From positions 1-24,159 of the IMG/VR virus record IMGVR_UViG_3300034190_001140: a stretch of DNA of 24,159 nucleotides, one strand, 5' to 3'. The stretch is from a virus. The translations under genes and the position numbers were made by a program. Positions 1 through 7,007 of the stretch are shown piece by piece. The notes below the pieces were generated by a model. It ran no database searches and was not told the origin of the DNA. It saw only the letters and a program-made list of their open reading frames with translations. Positions within the stretch are counted from its first letter, which is position 1; every line of letters begins with the position of its first letter.

Positions 1-918
1 TTTATCAACAAGTTCAACGTCAATGATATTGTAATCAATAAAAGATTGTATGTCATTTTGATACCATTCTTTGAAAGTATCATATGGGTTTTTATCTTTC
101 TGTTCGCCTAACTCAACAAAGGCAATATGGTCAAGTGTATATCGTTCTTGGTTCTTAATTGTAAATTTGGCATACAATTGTAGATAGTCAAGTTGAGCAA
201 TACCTAGTAATCTAAAAAATGTAACTTGTCTACCATTGTGATATGCTGTGTCTTCATCAACTAAATCCCAAGGTGAATATCTTTTGATAACATGTTCACC
301 TAATACCTTCTTTGTTCTATTGATAAGATATGGCATGTCAAAGTATTTACTATTCCAACCTGTAACAACATCAGGTGTATATTCACGCCAAAACTTTAGA
401 AACTTGATAAGTAAATCTTTTTCATCTTTACATTTTACATAACTTACATTGTCTTTAGAGACTTTGTAATCTGCCATACCCCATACAAGAAATTGTTTTT
501 TGATTTGGTCTTTGATTGTAATACAAATCATTTTCTCGTCAGCGTCATCTACATGTGGAAAACCATACTCACTTTCAACTTCAATGTCAATTGTGTATAT
601 TCTTAATTTCTCTTTGTCATATTCAATTTCGCCAGGCCAATAGTCTGCCATGTATTGATATTGCCATCTATCTGTGCCATATAAAAAGTTAGGGTGGTCT
701 TCATATCTCTTAATCAGTATTCTTGCTTCTTTAACTGTCTTACAAGTTCTGGCAATAAGAGGTGTACCATCTAAGGATTTGTGTGTAGTTTTACCTTTGT
801 ACGGATGATATAGTTTTGGTGCATAACGAAGTCTGTCAGTAAATCTTTTACCGCCAGTGAAACCTCGTACCAATAATTCATCACCGTATGGTGAAACGTT
901 TGTATAAAATTCTTGCAT
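1..918 (-). CDS. gp43: DNA polymerase gp43, N-terminal part (runs off window)
   Basis: Replicative family B DNA polymerase of the T4 type, with proofreading 3'-5' exonuclease and polymerase domains. Only the first 306 codons lie in the window; the polymerase palm is beyond position 1. The exonuclease motifs are visible: Exo I as TIDIEVESE (D111, E113), Exo II in the GWNSKYFDMPYL stretch (D194), and Exo III as YNIID (Y296, D300). It should act at the fork with the gp45 clamp loaded by gp44/gp62, all encoded just upstream in the same orientation. The ATG at 918 is chosen because it yields the family-typical N-terminus and lies just downstream of a consensus sigma70 promoter (929-957). No Shine-Dalgarno fits in the 10-nt space between the -10 box and ATG, so the leader would be only a few bases long. 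Confidence 0.97.
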   Translation of the reverse strand, partial: MQEFYTNVSPYGDELLVRGFTGGKRFTDRLRYAPKLYHPYKGKTTHKSLDGTPLIARTCKTVKEARILIKRYEDHPNFLYGTDRWQYQYMADYWPGEIEYDKEKLRIYTIDIEVESEYGFPHVDDADEKMICITIKDQIKKQFLVWGMADYKVSKDNVSYVKCKDEKDLLIKFLKFWREYTPDVVTGWNSKYFDMPYLINRTKKVLGEHVIKRYSPWDLVDEDTAYHNGRQVTFFRLLGIAQLDYLQLYAKFTIKNQERYTLDHIAFVELGEQKDKNPYDTFKEWYQNDIQSFIDYNIIDVELVDK

Positions 919-928
919 TTAAAGTAAC

Positions 929-957
929 ATTATAACACAAAATGTGCTAAAAGTCAA
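929..957 (-). promoter_or_regulatory. sigma70-type early promoter for gp43
   Basis: On the minus strand, TTGACT (957-952) and TATAAT (934-929) are separated by exactly 17 nt, with an extended TGTGTTATAAT -10 region. The -35 is preceded by GGC, as in other promoters of this window. It sits directly after the stop codon of the 73-residue upstream gene. The predicted transcript start is within about 5 nt of the gp43 ATG. Confidence 0.85.
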
Positions 958-959
958 GC

Positions 960-1181
960 CTAATTTTCAAAATATTTTTCTATTATATCAAGTTGGTCTT
1001 GGTATTTGGCAATGTGGTCAATTTCTTTTTCAATTGTTTCCACAATATCAGAATGCTCGCCAATGCCAATGGCATTTCGTAGATAGATATCCACATTTGC
1101 TTTATGTTTATCTATATTGCCTTGAGCGCTAGACTTAAGCGCTTGAAGTAGTATCAGTTTGTTCTGTGGGTCTGGTGTCAT
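960..1181 (-). CDS. Small conserved-type hypothetical protein between regA and gp43
   Basis: A 73-residue protein I do not recognise. It is Lys/Asp/Ile-rich and probably helical, with a charged C-terminal half (ETIEKEIDHIAKYQDQLDIIEKYFEN region) that could form a short coiled coil. No catalytic motif is visible. The longest reading frame begins at a TTG at 1199, but I chose the ATG at 1181 because a GGAAAG sequence lies about 10 nt upstream of it. It overlaps the 3' end of regA by 47 nt in another frame, which fits translational coupling in the gp45-gp44-gp62-regA transcript. Its stop codon touches the gp43 promoter. A role in replication or its control is suggested only by position. Confidence 0.7.
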   Translation of the reverse strand: MTPDPQNKLILLQALKSSAQGNIDKHKANVDIYLRNAIGIGEHSDIVETIEKEIDHIAKYQDQLDIIEKYFEN

Positions 1182-1584
1182 TTTCAGGTTTCTTTCCAAT
1201 ATTATATTTAGGTTCCAGTATCCAATCGTTCTTCTCTTTAAAAGGTAAAACTTTTATTTGTGATAATGGTGCCTTGGTTTCAACAGGACTAATCAACTCA
1301 ATTAATCCCCAATCTGCTAATAACTGTGATATTGTATTTCTACGTTCAACATCATTAGCGGATATATTACTTTGCTTGCCGTCTAGGGCAAACAATTCTT
1401 TGAAATGGACAATAAAATACCTACCTTGTTTATGTAGTATGTGGCATGATTGGTATATCTTTCGTTCTTTTCTACTTGCTACACCAATTCTTGTAAGTGT
1501 TTCTCTTATCTTCAGAAAGTCATCAGGTTCTTTTAGACGAACCTCGAGCATATGCTCTGGCTTCCATTCTATATTTTCACTCAT
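1135..1584 (-). CDS. regA: RegA translational repressor
   Basis: A 149-residue RegA-family protein, longer at the C-terminus than the 122-residue T4 protein. In T4, RegA binds AU-rich initiator regions of early mRNAs, including clamp and clamp-loader messages, and blocks ribosome access. The family character is seen in the N-terminal half (WKPEHMLEVRLKEPDDFLKI, GVASRKERKIYQSCHILHKQGRYFIVHFKELF as separate conserved blocks) and in the RRNTISQLLADWGLI segment. The last 20 or so residues are polar and Thr/Ser-rich and probably disordered; they lie where the next small gene overlaps. Start and stop interlock with gp62 through an ATGA overlap at 1581-1584, so expression is probably coupled to the clamp-loader genes it may regulate. 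Confidence 0.93.
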   Translation of the reverse strand: MSENIEWKPEHMLEVRLKEPDDFLKIRETLTRIGVASRKERKIYQSCHILHKQGRYFIVHFKELFALDGKQSNISANDVERRNTISQLLADWGLIELISPVETKAPLSQIKVLPFKEKNDWILEPKYNIGKKPENDTRPTEQTDTTSSA

Positions 1585-1973
1585 TTTTTCCCACCCCTAT
1601 ATAATTTATTCTTTATATATTCAATCTGTTTTTTCGTAAGCAGTTCAAGTGCCTGTTTAGCCTTTTCATTGCTATATCCGTAATAAACTTTAACCAAGTC
1701 TAGGTTGCTAAGTTTTGACGCTTTTAGCCACTTACTAAACCTTTTTTTAGGTCTAATAGTATTTAGTAAAAACGAGAATTGCATGTGCTTGGAAGCGCCA
1801 TGTAATCTATTCATTTCATTAGCATACATTACGGTATCTGAAAAATAAGATAGGCCTTTATTGATTATATAAGGTGGGTATTTCTTCTCCCAATCTTTAT
1901 CGTCAGTATCTAGTAACTTTTCTTTTGACCAATTAATGGCCGTAAGGTACTTTGTTAAACTATAATCACTCAT
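1581..1973 (-). CDS. gp62: Clamp loader small subunit gp62
   Basis: A 130-residue protein of the T4 gp62 type, which joins four gp44 subunits to form the clamp-loader ATPase that opens and places the gp45 ring. It lacks any nucleotide-binding motif, as expected for gp62, and is rich in Lys and Tyr. Recognition rests on length, on the block around HMQFSFLLNTIRPKKRFSKW, and on the invariant gp44-gp62-regA order. Both ends overlap neighbours by four bases (ATGA with gp44 at 1970-1973 and with regA at 1581-1584). It is shorter than T4 gp62 (187 residues), as is usual in marine T4-like phages. Confidence 0.9.
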   Translation of the reverse strand: MSDYSLTKYLTAINWSKEKLLDTDDKDWEKKYPPYIINKGLSYFSDTVMYANEMNRLHGASKHMQFSFLLNTIRPKKRFSKWLKASKLSNLDLVKVYYGYSNEKAKQALELLTKKQIEYIKNKLYRGGKK

Positions 1974-2914
1974 TTAAACTTACACTCACCCATAATCTCT
2001 GTTAGGCAAGCGACCATGTTTAATTCAGGATCCGCCACAAAAGCATTCTTGTATTGATAGTCAGCCAAAAGAATGACCATTGCAGGAATAGTGTTAGGTT
2101 CTAATACACGGTATAAGTTATCATAGAGTTCTTTATAGAGACCAGCAGGGTCTTTATCTATATTATCAACAACCCACTTTCTCATATCAGGAAAGTTTCG
2201 TTTCTTTAACGCCGTATTGAGACCTTGTATATTCATATCTGAAATAGATACAAGTATGCCAGTATCAATCTTACCACTTACACTATAACGCTGTAGTTCA
2301 TTGATAGTTCGTCTAAAGTCTGGATAGAATTTAATAATTAATTCTGCCAATACCTTAGGGTCAAACTCAATGTTTTCTTGGTCAAGTATTTTAGAAAGGC
2401 GTGTATGAAATTGTCCTGCTAGTTTTTCTTTGTCTTTGTTTTGTATTGTAAAATTAATTACAGTACATCTACTGTGAATTGCAGGTATAATTTTGTTCTT
2501 GTAATTACATGTAAAGATAAATCTACAGTTACCACTAAACGTTTCTATAAAGTTTCTTAATGCAGGTTGAACACTTTCAGCATTCATGTAATCTGCTTCA
2601 TCAACAATTACTACTTTAGGTTTACCTGTTTCATTAAGTGATACTGTACTGGCAAAGTTACGAATTTGATTTCTTACAATGTCAATTGAACGGCCTTCAT
2701 CAGAACCATTAATCATCAGTACATCTAAACCTAATTCAGTACATAATGCTTTCGCTACAGTAGTTTTACCTGTGCCAGCAGTACCACTTAACAATAAGTT
2801 AGGTATCTCACCCTTAGATAGTAGTTGTTTAAATGTATTCTTAATCTCAACAGGAAGAATACATTCGTCAATCTTGGCAGGCCTATATTGCTCTACCCAT
2901 AAAAAGTTTTCCAT
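1970..2914 (-). CDS. gp44: Clamp loader ATPase large subunit gp44
   Basis: A 314-residue AAA+ ATPase of the RFC/gp44 family that loads the gp45 sliding clamp. Visible motifs are Walker A GTAGTGKTT (44-52), Walker B VVIVDEAD (101-108), sensor 1 around FTCNYKNK (134-141) and the SRC arginine-finger motif (148-150), in the expected order. A C-terminal helical collar domain follows (about 230-314). The ATG at 2914 is preceded by GAGGA about 9 nt upstream, a good ribosome site. It sits 18 nt downstream of gp45 and overlaps gp62 by ATGA, so all three replisome accessory proteins come from one message. Confidence 0.97.
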   Translation of the reverse strand: MENFLWVEQYRPAKIDECILPVEIKNTFKQLLSKGEIPNLLLSGTAGTGKTTVAKALCTELGLDVLMINGSDEGRSIDIVRNQIRNFASTVSLNETGKPKVVIVDEADYMNAESVQPALRNFIETFSGNCRFIFTCNYKNKIIPAIHSRCTVINFTIQNKDKEKLAGQFHTRLSKILDQENIEFDPKVLAELIIKFYPDFRRTINELQRYSVSGKIDTGILVSISDMNIQGLNTALKKRNFPDMRKWVVDNIDKDPAGLYKELYDNLYRVLEPNTIPAMVILLADYQYKNAFVADPELNMVACLTEIMGECKFK

Positions 2915-2932
2915 AATAAAATCCTCATCAAA

Positions 2933-3601
2933 TTAGCCAGTATATTTACTTGTATTCTCTAACGCAACCCAATACTGAATTGATTTAGATTTGTGTTTGA
3001 AATTACTAATTAATTTAGATGAGATTGCCACATCATAATCACCAGGTAACATTTTCAAATGTTCTGTTTTAAAGTGAAATACAAATGTCTTATCACTTGA
3101 ACCTACTTTAAGATTAAAGTTATTGGCAGTATCATTCTTTTTATCCATGGCAGACAATGTAATATCACCACCTTCACTTGATACAGCGATATCAGGTAGT
3201 TGTAACATTGCAGCCGCTTTCTTAACTTTTGTTAAGTCAGTTTCCGTCAAGGTAAAGTTTACCTCTGCTTCTGGCATTTTAACATCTTTTTGTGGTGTTG
3301 TTAAAATAGAGGCATCAGCAAAGTAATACTTTGACTTTGTTTTTGTACCTTCTTCACTAATTGACAATGACTTATCATCAAAAGCAAATGTAGGTTTGTT
3401 AAATAAAGACATTACACCTAAAAACTCAGATAGGTCATAGATAGCAATATCTTGTGGAAAGTCTTCTTCTACTTGCGCTGTGGCAAGTATATTCTTCATA
3501 GTAGAGATTGTTTTCAGTTCTTTACCTGGCGTAATCATCAAGTTAGGATTGATGTCAGAAAAGTTCTTTAATATCTCTTTGGTCGCTTCACTTAGTTTCA
3601 T
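2933..3601 (-). CDS. gp45: Sliding clamp gp45
   Basis: A 222-residue sliding clamp of the T4 gp45 type. The trimeric ring tethers gp43 and, in T4, also activates late transcription by binding the gp33/gp55-loaded RNA polymerase. There is no catalytic motif. The family is recognised by its length, by the acidic and beta-rich pattern, and by the C-terminal KSIQYWVALEN block. The start is clear: AAGGAG lies 6 nt before the ATG, embedded in the last codons of the upstream DUF3310 gene, whose stop overlaps the start as TAATG. With gp55 also in the window, the DNA-tracking late-transcription module is partly present; I saw no gp33. Confidence 0.95.
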   Translation of the reverse strand: MKLSEATKEILKNFSDINPNLMITPGKELKTISTMKNILATAQVEEDFPQDIAIYDLSEFLGVMSLFNKPTFAFDDKSLSISEEGTKTKSKYYFADASILTTPQKDVKMPEAEVNFTLTETDLTKVKKAAAMLQLPDIAVSSEGGDITLSAMDKKNDTANNFNLKVGSSDKTFVFHFKTEHLKMLPGDYDVAISSKLISNFKHKSKSIQYWVALENTSKYTG

Positions 3602-3963
3602 TATATCTCCTTATTATATTTTTCACTTGCAACACTTCTTAGCGGTGCATTTTTGCCAATATCATATTGTAATAAGTCTTGTTGTAAGTCTTCAAACAAA
3701 TTACCTTGCTGATAGTGGTCTTGGGACAATTGAATTACAGCATAATGTATAACTTTCATAAGGTCATTCTTATTCTTGCCATCTTTTTTGCCATAACGTT
3801 GAGCATATTTTAAAATATTGCCCATACAAAAACCTTCACCGTGTCCTTGGTCGATAATGATTTCAGTAGCCTGTTTTTTTGTAGATGAATAATGAGAACT
3901 ATATGTTTGGTCAATATATCTCTTTACATCATCTAATATAATATTTTCTTTAAATTTATACAT
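3601..3963 (-). CDS. DUF3310-domain protein
   Basis: A 120-residue protein with a central DUF3310 signature at about 44-75 (GFCMGNILKYAQRYGKKDG followed by NDLMKVIHY). This small domain is widespread in phages and often annotated as nucleotide-kinase-like. Its biochemical role is not established, and the gp45 neighbourhood gives only a weak hint of nucleotide or DNA metabolism. It is the first gene of the gp45-gp44-gp62-regA transcript. The upstream promoter (3970-3998) ends so close that the predicted transcript start coincides with the ATG, making this a candidate leaderless message. AGGA of the -10 region is the only SD-like sequence nearby. It overlaps gp45 by TAATG. Confidence 0.85.
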   Translation of the reverse strand: MYKFKENIILDDVKRYIDQTYSSHYSSTKKQATEIIIDQGHGEGFCMGNILKYAQRYGKKDGKNKNDLMKVIHYAVIQLSQDHYQQGNLFEDLQQDLLQYDIGKNAPLRSVASEKYNKEI

Positions 3964-3969
3964 AATGGT

Positions 3970-3998
3970 ATCCTATCATAATTAAGTTGTTTTGTCAA
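3970..3998 (-). promoter_or_regulatory. Early promoter with TAGGAT -10, for the DUF3310-gp45-gp44-gp62-regA operon
   Basis: The minus strand carries TTGACA (3998-3993), a 17-nt spacer and TAGGAT (3975-3970) preceded by TATGA. The -35 box lies inside the last codons of the upstream oxygenase gene. The non-standard -10 recurs with the same spacer at three other promoters in the window (7041, 9464, 10857), so it is not accidental. Confidence 0.75.
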
Positions 3999-4530
3999 GC
4001 CTCAAATTAAATGAGATTGAAATTCTTTCCTCTTTTTCGTTTAGATTTGGTAATACATAATGACTTAGCCAATTAGGAAATAAAAACAAATCATTCTCTT
4101 GTGGAATATATCCCATTACATTGGGTACATGGTCCCATTCAGTATTGTGTAATGGCGAAGGATGTTCAAAACATAAGTTGCCACAATTTTCAGGTGTTTG
4201 TACATAATACACACCACTCACATATGCACCACTATGTACATGTGGTCTGTTGTAATCTTTGTAACCATTAAAATTTACCCACATGTTATCAAGTTTAACG
4301 TGGTCTCTATTTACATATTGGGAATATTCATTACCATATTCATCTATGGCTTCAAATAAATCGTAAAGTTCAGGATGGTCGCCATATAAGTCTTCACTTT
4401 GCCAACCACCTATGTTGGAAACTTCTCTACCTTTGCCATGTATTCTTATGCCACGGCAATGATGTTTAATGACCTCTAGGTTAAGGTCTAAATGTTTGTG
4501 TAGTATATGTGTCTCAAAAAGTATGCTCAT
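3982..4530 (-). CDS. 2OG-Fe(II) oxygenase-like protein (TIGR02466 type)
   Basis: A 182-residue double-stranded beta-helix protein of the TIGR02466-type putative 2-oxoglutarate/Fe(II) oxygenases, common in marine T4-like phages. Visible are the first metal site RPHVHSGAYVSGVYY (H97, H99), the FPNWLSHYV block with the distal H157, and ERISISFN with R169 as the likely 2-oxoglutarate ligand. The substrate is unknown. The reading frame extends upstream to a GTG at 4560, but that start lies within the hairpin at 4542-4562, so the ATG at 4530 just after the hairpin is preferred; no clear SD is seen. Its last codons (RLDK) carry the -35 box of the next promoter. It lies downstream of hsp20. Confidence 0.8.
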   Translation of the reverse strand: MSILFETHILHKHLDLNLEVIKHHCRGIRIHGKGREVSNIGGWQSEDLYGDHPELYDLFEAIDEYGNEYSQYVNRDHVKLDNMWVNFNGYKDYNRPHVHSGAYVSGVYYVQTPENCGNLCFEHPSPLHNTEWDHVPNVMGYIPQENDLFLFPNWLSHYVLPNLNEKEERISISFNLRLDKTT

Positions 4531-4541
4531 AATATAGTAAT

Positions 4542-4562
4542 GGGTGGGCATAACGCCCACCC
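4542..4562 (-). terminator. GC-rich hairpin after hsp20 (possible weak terminator)
   Basis: GGGTGGGC and GCCCACCC form a perfect 8-bp stem around a 5-nt loop, 13 nt after the hsp20 stop. The following bases in the transcription direction are ATTACTATATT, a poor U-tract, so termination may be partial or the hairpin may act as an mRNA end stabiliser. It separates hsp20 from the oxygenase. Confidence 0.6.
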
Positions 4563-4575
4563 TATCATTTGTTCA

Positions 4576-5001
4576 TTATTTAATTTCAATAGTTCTAGGT
4601 TTCTTTTCCTCTGGTACTATTTTTTCCAAGTCAATTAAAAGCATACCATCTTCCATCTTAGCACCTTTTACCACAACATCATCTGCTACAGTAAATCGTC
4701 TAGTAAAATGTCTCTTTGATATGCCTCTATGAATAGTATCTTTTTCATCTTTATCACTATGTACGGACTTAACAGTTAATTGATTGTCAGCGTACTGGAC
4801 ATCAATATCACTTCTACTGAAACCGGCAAGTGCCATTTCAACTTGATAATTGAGGTCGTCAATTCTGTTAATGTTGTATGGGGGATAAGTTTGATTTTGT
4901 GACCTTGTATATTCTAACTGATTGTCAAAGTGGTCAAAGATACTATCAAAACCTACAGTAAATGGTCGTAGGTCATTCCATATTGATAGAGTTTTATTCA
5001 T
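4576..5001 (-). CDS. hsp20: Hsp20 small heat-shock protein
   Basis: A 141-residue alpha-crystallin-domain chaperone, a known common gene of marine T4-like phages. Such proteins hold unfolding clients in an ATP-independent way; in phages a role in virion protein folding or host stress is assumed but unproven. The alpha-crystallin domain spans about 42-128, with the conserved LAGFSRSDIDV and DGMLLIDLEK blocks, and the C-terminal IEI tail (about 138-140) matches the IxI oligomerisation motif. The ATG at 5001 has AGGAG 8 nt upstream; the frame continues upstream to 5139 but that part lacks family character. A perfect late promoter box lies 54 nt upstream, so late expression is likely. A hairpin follows the gene. 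Confidence 0.93.
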   Translation of the reverse strand: MNKTLSIWNDLRPFTVGFDSIFDHFDNQLEYTRSQNQTYPPYNINRIDDLNYQVEMALAGFSRSDIDVQYADNQLTVKSVHSDKDEKDTIHRGISKRHFTRRFTVADDVVVKGAKMEDGMLLIDLEKIVPEEKKPRTIEIK

Positions 5002-5028
5002 AGTTTTTCTCCTTTTAAGCGAGTTTAA

Positions 5029-5052
5029 AGTGTACCCATTATGGCGTACACT
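5029..5052. repeat. Inverted repeat at the hsp20 transcript start
   Basis: Two perfect 7-bp arms, AGTGTAC and GTACACT, flank a 10-nt centre. The predicted start from the late box at 5055-5062 falls near 5049, inside one arm. The element could therefore be an operator-like dyad or, if transcription starts further upstream, a 5' UTR hairpin. Confidence 0.5.
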
Positions 5053-5054
5053 AG

Positions 5055-5062
5055 TATTTATA
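5055..5062 (-). promoter_or_regulatory. T4-type late promoter box for hsp20
   Basis: A perfect TATAAATA on the minus strand lies 54 nt upstream of the hsp20 ATG, the gp55-dependent late promoter consensus of T4 and marine relatives. About 18 nt upstream is GGCTTGTAA, a degenerate -35-like sequence resembling the GGCTTGACA of the early promoters here, so a hybrid early/late promoter is possible. Confidence 0.7.
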
Positions 5063-5167
5063 TAGTTATGGTTTAATTTTTTACAAGCCCAAACCATAAA
5101 AAGGCTGAATATGTTGTCTTTACGAGAGGCAACATTCAAGTGGTCTTACGAATTGCCACATGACTAT

Positions 5168-5419
5168 TTATGCGGAAGCACCTTCTAACATAGCAAAACC
5201 TGCAGCCACTAACGCTTTTGAAGGTGTACCAATTCTGTAACTAGTACCTTTTGCTGTTTTATTGATGTACACGCAATGTCCATCTTCTCTTAATTTGTTA
5301 ACCACGCTTCTTGGTGATTTCAAATTAAATTTTTTCTGTGCTTCCGTCCAGGTTACACTAGCACCTCTTAACAATGCGTTAAGAAATTTTGTGCTGTTTG
5401 CTATTCTTTGTCGTCCCAT
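5168..5419 (-). CDS. Small winged-helix/HTH DNA-binding-like protein
   Basis: An 83-residue basic protein with a probable helix-turn-helix at about 23-48 (VTWTEAQKKFNLKSPRSVVN followed by KLREDG) and a beta-wing (CVYINKTAKGTSYRIG). This is the layout of small winged-helix domains. The C-terminal tail is Ala-rich. The ATG at 5419 is chosen because AAGGAG lies 7 nt upstream; the frame continues to 5467 without family features. It follows bS21 by 56 nt and precedes the hsp20 control region. A role as a phage transcription regulator is plausible but rests only on fold-like appearance. No ligand or catalytic residues are seen. Confidence 0.75.
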   Translation of the reverse strand: MGRQRIANSTKFLNALLRGASVTWTEAQKKFNLKSPRSVVNKLREDGHCVYINKTAKGTSYRIGTPSKALVAAGFAMLEGASA

Positions 5420-5475
5420 AATATACTCCTTTAGTTTATGGTTATTATTTTGTCGTGTCATCAACAAAAATTCTT

Positions 5476-5682
5476 TTAAAATCCTTCACGTTCTCTTTGC
5501 TTGTTTAATTTAGCAACACGTTTTAGATTTTCTTTGTGTCTTCTTTGTCTCTTTAATGTAGGCTTTTCGTAATACTGCCTTTGTTTTATTTCTTTTAGGA
5601 GACCTTCTTTTAGGACCTTTTTCTTTAAGGTTCTAATAGCTTTTTCTACGTTGTTATTTTTTACTATTACTGTTATTGTCAT
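5476..5682 (-). CDS. rpsU: Ribosomal protein bS21 (phage-encoded)
   Basis: A 68-residue bS21 homologue close to the bacterial length (about 70). Family features are the N-terminal VIVKNNNVEKAIRTLKKKV strand-helix, the hallmark YYEKPTLKRQRR block and a very basic C-terminus. bS21 sits on the 30S platform near the mRNA exit and anti-Shine-Dalgarno helix; phage copies are known and are thought to bias ribosomes toward phage messages. The ATG at 5682 gives the family length; a longer frame to 5748 would add an atypical extension. There is no SD before this ATG. The stop of a 51-codon ORF lies 7 nt upstream, so translation may depend on coupling. Confidence 0.93.
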   Translation of the reverse strand: MTITVIVKNNNVEKAIRTLKKKVLKEGLLKEIKQRQYYEKPTLKRQRRHKENLKRVAKLNKQREREGF

Positions 5683-5689
5683 ATTTTTA

Positions 5690-5845
5690 TTAGTTAGTTG
5701 GAGCGGATCCTTCGTACTGCCCGAAGTTCTTGTTAATGGAATTAACACACATTACTTTTATGCTTAACCCGCTCAAAGTAGATTTAGCGGTGGCGGGATT
5801 ATGAGTTCCGCCACCTACGAGGTCTACATTATGAATGAATTTCAT
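5690..5845 (-). CDS. Small ORF of 51 codons between the CobS-like gene and bS21
   Basis: An ATG-started ORF encoding 51 residues (beginning MKFIHNVDLVGGGTHNPATA, ending QYEGSAPTN). It fits exactly into the gap between genes: its start is 1 nt after the CobS-like stop and its stop is 7 nt before the bS21 start. That spacing is typical of real operon members here. GAGGA lies about 14 nt upstream, inside the last CobS-like codons. The sequence is more GC-rich than its surroundings and contains a perfect 8-bp inverted repeat (5789-5815). I recognise no family; the Gly/Asn/Ser-rich composition and lack of hydrophobic stretches argue against a membrane peptide. It could instead be non-coding leader RNA for bS21. 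Confidence 0.5.
   Translation of the reverse strand: MKFIHNVDLVGGGTHNPATAKSTLSGLSIKVMCVNSINKNFGQYEGSAPTN
5789..5815 (-). repeat. GC-rich hairpin inside the small ORF upstream of bS21
   Basis: GGTGGCGG and CCGCCACC pair over 8 bp around an 11-nt loop. No U-tract follows in the transcription direction (GCTAAATCT), so it is not a standard terminator. It may be an attenuating or stabilising RNA structure controlling bS21, or a by-product of Gly/Ala codons. Confidence 0.5.
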
Positions 5846-5846
5846 A

Positions 5847-7007
5847 TTAGATATTACTATCCTCTACTGTCTCATCATCATTGACATTTCCTGATAAGTC
5901 TTCCATATTAACGCCTGCGTCAACTTTGGAATACAAATCAAGGAAACTGTTTTTAGTATCATCATCAAATCTATTTACACACACTTGAACAGATTTTAAT
6001 TTGTTCTTAAAGATAGCATAAGCATTAATGATATGTACTAATCTACGAGTAGCGATAATCTCATCAACGCCACCATCATAGAAAGTCTTACGAATTACAT
6101 CAGCCCATTTAACTAGGTTTTCTGTAAACTTGTCATCTTTTAAGTTATAGGCATCCATAACGTTATCAAGTATTTTTTGTTCTACCTTGATAGGAGGATA
6201 CTGTTGCTCAAAAGTAACAGGAAATCTTTCAAGGAATGCTTCATTGAGTATGTTAGTACCAATAAATCTTCCGTCATCACTACCTTTACCTTTTGTATTG
6301 GCAGTAGCGATTACATTAAAACCAGGTTGTGGTTCTACAAATTTACCAATCTTTTTAAGGAACACACCGTTACCTTCTAAGATAGGTTGTAAACACATAA
6401 TCTTATTACTTGCTAAGTCAATCTCATCAAGTAAAAGAACAGCGCCACGTTTCATAGCGTCAACAACAGGACCGTCATGCCATACTGTAGCACCGTCAAC
6501 TAATCTGAAACCACCAAGTAAATCATCTTCGTCCGTTTCAACTGTTATATTAACTCTAATCAATTCACGTTTTAACTCAGCACAACTTTGAATTATGTTA
6601 AGTGTCTTACCATTACCAGATAAACCAGTAATGAAAGTAGGATAAAAGATACCAGACTTAACGATATTCTTAATATCTTTGTAGTTACCAAAAGATACAA
6701 AAGTTGCCTCTTTAGAAGGCACTAGATTGTCCGCCACACTTTCAGTAGTTTTAAGTGTAACCTTTTCTTGTGGTTCTACAGGTGACAATTTCTGTTTAAC
6801 ATTCTTAGATGGATTAACCATACCATTAACAGGTAATTTATATACACCACGACCCACTTTGTAGTCTCCTGAATTAACTAACCAACTGTTACCAGTTAGA
6901 TTAAATTTAGTCTCAATTTCTTGGACTTGCTTTCTTGTTACTGTATCAGTACCAAGTTCTCTGTAAGCAGTCTCTACAAATTGTTTTTGTTTATCATTTA
7001 ATTTCAT
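5847..7007 (-). CDS. cobS: CobS-like MoxR-family AAA+ ATPase
   Basis: A 386-residue AAA+ ATPase annotated as CobS in marine T4-like phages. Bacterial CobS works with CobT and CobN to insert cobalt into the corrin ring, but no CobN-like gene is in this window, and the phage function is unproven. Motifs in order are Walker A GLSGNGKT (128-135), Walker B VLLLDEID (190-197), sensor 1 NVIATAN (231-237) and an ERF arginine-finger-like site (260-262). An N-terminal region (about 1-57) looks like a small helical module followed by a Lys/Pro/Thr linker. It has its own promoter and a GAGG ribosome site. The AAA+/VWA pairing with the upstream gene argues for a chaperone-like remodelling complex. Confidence 0.88.
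   Translation of the reverse strand: MKLNDKQKQFVETAYRELGTDTVTRKQVQEIETKFNLTGNSWLVNSGDYKVGRGVYKLPVNGMVNPSKNVKQKLSPVEPQEKVTLKTTESVADNLVPSKEATFVSFGNYKDIKNIVKSGIFYPTFITGLSGNGKTLNIIQSCAELKRELIRVNITVETDEDDLLGGFRLVDGATVWHDGPVVDAMKRGAVLLLDEIDLASNKIMCLQPILEGNGVFLKKIGKFVEPQPGFNVIATANTKGKGSDDGRFIGTNILNEAFLERFPVTFEQQYPPIKVEQKILDNVMDAYNLKDDKFTENLVKWADVIRKTFYDGGVDEIIATRRLVHIINAYAIFKNKLKSVQVCVNRFDDDTKNSFLDLYSKVDAGVNMEDLSGNVNDDETVEDSNI

Noticed and set aside
1166-1639. Plus-strand 157-codon open frame opposite regA
   Set aside because: It is antisense to regA and gp62, has a hydrophobic, low-sense composition, no ribosome site or promoter, and regA on the other strand is clearly real.
5002-5139. N-terminal extension of Hsp20 to 5139
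   Set aside because: The extension contains the late promoter and inverted repeat, lacks family similarity, and a perfect AGGAG site precedes the ATG at 5001.
5165-5172. CATAAATA late-box-like sequence over the HTH gene stop
   Set aside because: It fits a relaxed NATAAATA pattern, but a perfect TATAAATA lies closer to hsp20; kept only as a possible secondary site.
5683-5748. N-terminal extension of bS21 to 5748
   Set aside because: It would add 22 residues unlike any bS21 and would overlap the 51-codon ORF; the ATG at 5682 gives the normal family length.
5690-5846. tRNA or structured RNA gene in the GC-richer gap upstream of bS21
   Set aside because: No tRNA cloverleaf, T-arm GTTCGA-type sequence or matching acceptor stem could be found on either strand; a small ORF explains the gap better.
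6187-6591. Plus-strand 134-codon open frame opposite the CobS-like gene
   Set aside because: A mirror of the conserved AAA+ coding region, rich in Ser/Leu/Pro, with no initiation signals.
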